Positions 13,577 through 16,301 of a stretch of 16,301 nucleotides of DNA are shown in pieces (positions within the stretch are counted from its first letter, which is position 1; every line of letters starts with the position of its first letter). The DNA is from JBEVEP01 sp040512755. Its GTDB lineage: Bacteria > Pseudomonadota > Alphaproteobacteria > Rhizobiales > Rhizobiaceae. The notes beneath the pieces are model-generated. The model was given only the letters and a program-made list of their open reading frames with translations. It had not been told where the DNA came from and did not search any database. The stretch covers positions 1 to 16,301 of the forward strand of contig JBEVEP010000316.1 in the NCBI GenBank assembly GCA_040512755.1, written 5' to 3'. A program made the position numbers and the translations under genes.

Positions 13577-15067
13577 ATGGCCAAGATCGTTCCACGATGG
13601 GAGTGGCGCACGTTTGGCAGCCAATTCGGAATTGCCGAGCGCCGGTTCGCGGAGCTGACGTCGGGGGCTGTGCAGGAAAGCGACGAACTGTACTTTCTCG
13701 GCGGGTCTGGCGCGAACGTCAAAGTGCGCGACGATCTCATGGACATCAAGGTCCTCCGGGAGGTGAGCGCCGAGGGTCTGGAGCGCTGGGAGCCGGTCAT
13801 GAAGCAGCCGTTCCCGTTGCCGGCTGCCGAGGCGGCAAAAGTGTTCGCTTCACTGGGCTTAGGAGCGCCACAGTTCGCCCGCGACACCTATACCCTCGAC
13901 CAGTTTATCGACGAGGCTGCTGCGCCAGGTGGCGCGTTGCGTCCCGTACAGGTCCACAAGCGCCGTGCCCGTTATACCGTTGGCGGCTGCATCTCAGAGG
14001 TTAGCGACGTCCGGGCGGAGGGAAAAGCCACGCGTACCATTGCGATCGAAGCGGAGGATGCGGCCGCAGTGATCGCGGCGGTCGCATCGGTTGGCCTCGA
14101 CGGATACTTCAACACGAACTATTCGTCTGGCCTCGAGGCACTCCTCGCCGACGTGCCGGAACGATACGCGGTGATCGACGTCGGTACAAACTCGGTGAAG
14201 CTGCATGTCGGCGAGCGTGACGGCTCCGGATCGTGGCGCACGATCGTTGATCGCGCCGAGGTGACGCGTCTGGGCGAGAACCTCGAAAAGGCCGGTGAGA
14301 TCACTTCCGAAGCAGCGGAGCGGACCGCGAACGCGATCTCGGACATGAGCGGCGAGGCAAAGCGCAGCGGCGTGCGGGCCATCGTTGCAGTTGGCACGGC
14401 CGGCCTCAGAATCGCCAGCAACAGTGCGCCGGTGATCGAAGAAATTCGAGCCCAAACGGGTGTTTCGATCCAGGTCATACCGGGGGAGGAGGAGAGCCGT
14501 TTGGCCTACCTTGCCGCGAAGGCCGGGCTGCGTCTGCCAGATGGCGCGCTGGTAGTCTTTGACACCGGCGGCGGCAGCACCCAGTTCACGTTCGGACAAG
14601 GTGAGGGCGTGGACGAACGGTTTAGCGTCAACGTCGGTGCCGCTCGGTACACGGAGCGGTTCGGGCTGGCCGGCGTGGTGGCCGATGAGATGCTGCGGAA
14701 AGCTCTGTCGGCGATCGCCGCCGATCTGTCCCTGATCGAGGGACGTCCGTCGCCGGACGCCCTGATCGCGATGGGTGGCGCGGTCACCAATATTGCCGCG
14801 GTCAAGCACGGGCTGAGCAGCTACGATCCGAATGTCGTGCAAGGCACCGTGCTCGACCAGACCGAGATCGACCGCCAGATCGAGGTGTACCGGTCACGCG
14901 ACGCGGCGGACCGGCGTTCCATCGTCGGGCTTCAGCCCAAGCGTGCTGAAGTGATCCTGGCTGGCGCGTGCATCGTCAAGACAGTGATGGACAAGCTCGG
15001 CCAGGATTCGCTGACAGTCAGCGACCGGGGTCTGCGTCACGGGGTTCTGGTCGAGTGGTTCGGCTGA
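13577..15067 (+). CDS. CYTH-like domain fused to Ppx/GppA phosphatase
   Basis: The 496-residue product starts at 13577; CGGAGG ends 9 nt before it, whereas the in-frame ATG at 13568 abuts that site. Residues about 1-195 are a degenerate CYTH-like domain: WEWRTFG (8-14), SDELYFLGG (35-43), KVRDDLMDIKVL (49-60), ISEVSDVRAEG (139-149) and a TIAIEAED strand. Residues about 197-496 are a Ppx/GppA actin-like phosphatase with AVIDVGTNSVKL (198-209, phosphate-1 loop), GEEESRLAY (303-311), FDTGGGST (328-335) and VSDRGLRHGVL (481-491). Ppx/GppA enzymes hydrolyse polyphosphate or pppGpp. The fused CYTH domain may bind the polyanion, an inference. The upstream CYTH gene is a natural partner. Confidence 0.87.
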   Translation: MAKIVPRWEWRTFGSQFGIAERRFAELTSGAVQESDELYFLGGSGANVKVRDDLMDIKVLREVSAEGLERWEPVMKQPFPLPAAEAAKVFASLGLGAPQFARDTYTLDQFIDEAAAPGGALRPVQVHKRRARYTVGGCISEVSDVRAEGKATRTIAIEAEDAAAVIAAVASVGLDGYFNTNYSSGLEALLADVPERYAVIDVGTNSVKLHVGERDGSGSWRTIVDRAEVTRLGENLEKAGEITSEAAERTANAISDMSGEAKRSGVRAIVAVGTAGLRIASNSAPVIEEIRAQTGVSIQVIPGEEESRLAYLAAKAGLRLPDGALVVFDTGGGSTQFTFGQGEGVDERFSVNVGAARYTERFGLAGVVADEMLRKALSAIAADLSLIEGRPSPDALIAMGGAVTNIAAVKHGLSSYDPNVVQGTVLDQTEIDRQIEVYRSRDAADRRSIVGLQPKRAEVILAGACIVKTVMDKLGQDSLTVSDRGLRHGVLVEWFG

Positions 15068-15286
15068 TCGCTGCATGATCGCCCTCACCAAAATACGTGA
15101 GCTTAACATCTCCGCGCAGCGCAACACTTGATCGCCAGTGGGCTCGTTTGCGCCGGTTCAATCATGTGCGCCATCGCCAATGATGAGGTTCACCTCTGCG
15201 TGTTTTCCATCGAAGGTCCTGGTCATAGCTAAGCTCGATCAAGCCTGATTTCATAACAAACTAGGGCCATAAGAGGAGGATGTTAG

Positions 15287-15556
15287 ATGACGACGCATGA
15301 CGAACAGGTTGAAGGCGGTATCGATGCGATCATGCCGCATCTGGTGGCCCTGCCTCCGGACGTGCAGCGCACGGTGGTCATGGAAATGGTAACAAGGTGG
15401 CTGTGCGAATATCCGGCATTCGCTCGCGAACCTCTGCTCGCCGACTTGCTGCAGGCGATTCGCACAATGACACCCTACATGGAGATGGAGAGATGGGGAC
15501 CCGACGGCCATCCGCAGAAGGAGCCTGGGCCCACGCCGACCGAGGGTAGCGTCTGA
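15287..15556 (+). CDS. Small hypothetical protein
   Basis: The 89-residue acidic protein starts MTTHDEQVEGGIDAIMPHLV and has a helical, hydrophobic-patterned core to about residue 65, then a Pro/Gly-rich tail ending PGPTPTEGSV. It has no signal peptide or transmembrane segment. AGAGGAGG lies 8 nt before the ATG, a strong ribosome-binding site, which with the codon use makes it a likely real gene. No family is recognised. It follows the CYTH-Ppx gene by 219 bp, in which short open stretches but no convincing gene are seen. Confidence 0.65.
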   Translation: MTTHDEQVEGGIDAIMPHLVALPPDVQRTVVMEMVTRWLCEYPAFAREPLLADLLQAIRTMTPYMEMERWGPDGHPQKEPGPTPTEGSV

Positions 15557-15645
15557 ATATCTGATGCAACGAGCCTTGCCGAGGACGCCACGATCTCAAC
15601 TATCGGCGAAGCAACTATTGTGGGAACCTCTAGCAGGATGAGCGA

Positions 15646-15982
15646 ATGGTCCCCCTCTTCAAAAGAAAGCGACGCGACGGAAACGCGGCGGAGCTCCGCT
15701 TAGGGCGAGCGGGGAGGGAAGCAAAATTGTCGCGCCGCGCGTTCTCATCGAAAATAGAGGAACAGCTGTGGCCGCTGTTACATGGAAGCCAACCTCCCCG
15801 GACCGTGAGAACGGCTACGCGAACTGACCGCCACGCCGGAAGGACTAGCCGCAACATTTGATGTGCTAAAGAGCATGAAAGCGGTGAGACGGCGTTTCCT
15901 GGCTACCGCCGACATGCTGGAGGCTACCAGCGAGCGAATTGACGTAGCGCTTGTGGTCATCGGCCGAATGAAACCGCTTTGA
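15646..15982 (+). pseudogene. Frameshifted small gene of unknown function
   Basis: An ATG at 15646 with AGGA 7 nt upstream opens a basic frame (MVPLFKRKRRDGN, then KIEEQLWPLLHG) that drifts into low-quality sequence after about 15800 and ends at 15861. From 15809 the +1 frame becomes coding-like: ERLRELTATPEGLAATFDVL, then FLATADMLEATSERIDVALV, stopping at 15982. Dropping one A at 15808-15810 would join them into one helical protein of about 111 residues. This could be a true frameshift, a sequencing error, or two unrelated frames; no homologue is recognised. Confidence 0.35.
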
Positions 15983-16011
15983 GCCATCAGTCCCAGCTTA
16001 GAACACGGTAG

Positions 16012-16113
16012 GCGACGACATCATCGTTGCTGTCCGACTTTTTCAACGATATCCACCAGGAGCACAAGCTGGGCTGGCAGGAGGTTGCCTCGCAAATCCA
16101 GGATCTGCCCTAG
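16012..16113 (+). other. Short coding-like remnant before the antiporter gene
   Basis: The frame closing at the TAG at 16111 reads SDFFNDIHQEHKLGWQEVAS then QIQDLP, which looks like real protein. A stop at 16009 closes it upstream and there is no ATG or ribosome-binding site. The neighbouring frame just before it reads GDDIIVAV, so a decayed gene with an indel near 16031 is possible. The rest of 15983-16181 shows nothing recognisable. Confidence 0.25.
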
Positions 16114-16181
16114 GAATCACAGCGTCTGCTTTGCAAACCTTTCTGGCGGTACTGTTTGCCGCCGCGCTAAGGTGATCGTCG

Positions 16182-16301
16182 ATGGCAGAGCAATTTGATT
16201 TCAGCAGTTACCACGTTCTGCTCCTGGCGATTGGCGCCAGCGTGATAAATTCCTATTGGCTGCCCCGCTTTTTCCCTGGATGGGAGCCCGCCGCATCCGC
16301 T
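16182..16301 (+). CDS. Cation:proton antiporter, N-terminal 40 codons only
   Basis: The frame begins MAEQFDFSSYHVLLLAIGAS and runs through VINSYWLPRFFPGWEPAASA to the window edge. The first transmembrane helix (about 11-27), followed by YWLPRFF and PAASA, matches the N-terminus of CPA1-type Na+(K+)/H+ antiporters of alphaproteobacteria as I remember them. AAGGTG lies 8 nt before the ATG. With the NhaC gene it would be the second monovalent cation antiporter of the region. The body of the protein lies outside the window, so the call rests on a short segment. Confidence 0.6.
   Translation, partial: MAEQFDFSSYHVLLLAIGASVINSYWLPRFFPGWEPAASA

Noticed and set aside
13994..14842. 282-codon open frame on the minus strand
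   Set aside because: It is antisense to the Ppx/GppA domain, has no recognisable motifs and only mirrors codon structure.

Overview
This is a GC-rich chromosomal window that looks like an alphaproteobacterium of the Hyphomicrobiales, perhaps a Bradyrhizobium relative. That placement is an inference. It rests on base composition, a PGPGW-type small membrane protein, a palindromic intergenic repeat of the kind common in rhizobia, and the gene content. No rRNA gene is present to fix the taxon.

Left part (1-3640) is accessory DNA around two tRNA genes. tRNA-Asn (minus) and tRNA-Cys (plus) point away from each other, with a small membrane-protein gene between them. Immediately 3' of each tRNA, in the tRNA's own direction, lies a set of four octamer repeats arranged as two pairs about one helical turn apart, followed about 60 nt later by a small ribbon-helix-helix-like gene. 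One gene is intact but runs off the left edge; the other is a frameshifted remnant. The two octamer sets differ in sequence. Further right, an FAD-dependent sugar-lactone-oxidase-type gene and a broken IS transposase fragment lie between two imperfect direct repeats of about 38 bp.

Middle part (3642-8829, all minus) has three genes read in the order adhP, eutBC, periplasmic protein. AdhP is a zinc alcohol dehydrogenase. The eutBC gene is the most striking object here: one chain that fuses the large and small subunits of adenosylcobalamin-dependent ethanolamine ammonia-lyase behind a twin-arginine (Tat) export signal. The third gene encodes a Sec-exported protein of unknown function. A plausible reading is that ethanolamine is split to ammonia and acetaldehyde outside the cytoplasm and acetaldehyde is then reduced by the cytoplasmic dehydrogenase. 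No microcompartment, EutA reactivase or ethanolamine transporter gene is in the window. A 146-bp palindromic repeat separates adhP from eutBC.

Right part (9150-16301) holds a LOG-type nucleotide phosphoribohydrolase, an NhaC Na+/H+ antiporter, a four-helix membrane protein with a C-terminal coiled coil, then on the plus strand a CYTH-like protein followed by a second CYTH-like domain fused to a Ppx/GppA phosphatase (a polyphosphate/triphosphate/(p)ppGpp-type module), a small unknown protein, a probably frameshifted small gene, and the first 40 codons of a cation:proton antiporter. Ion homeostasis and phosphate-polymer metabolism are the shared themes. Coordinates include stop codons.
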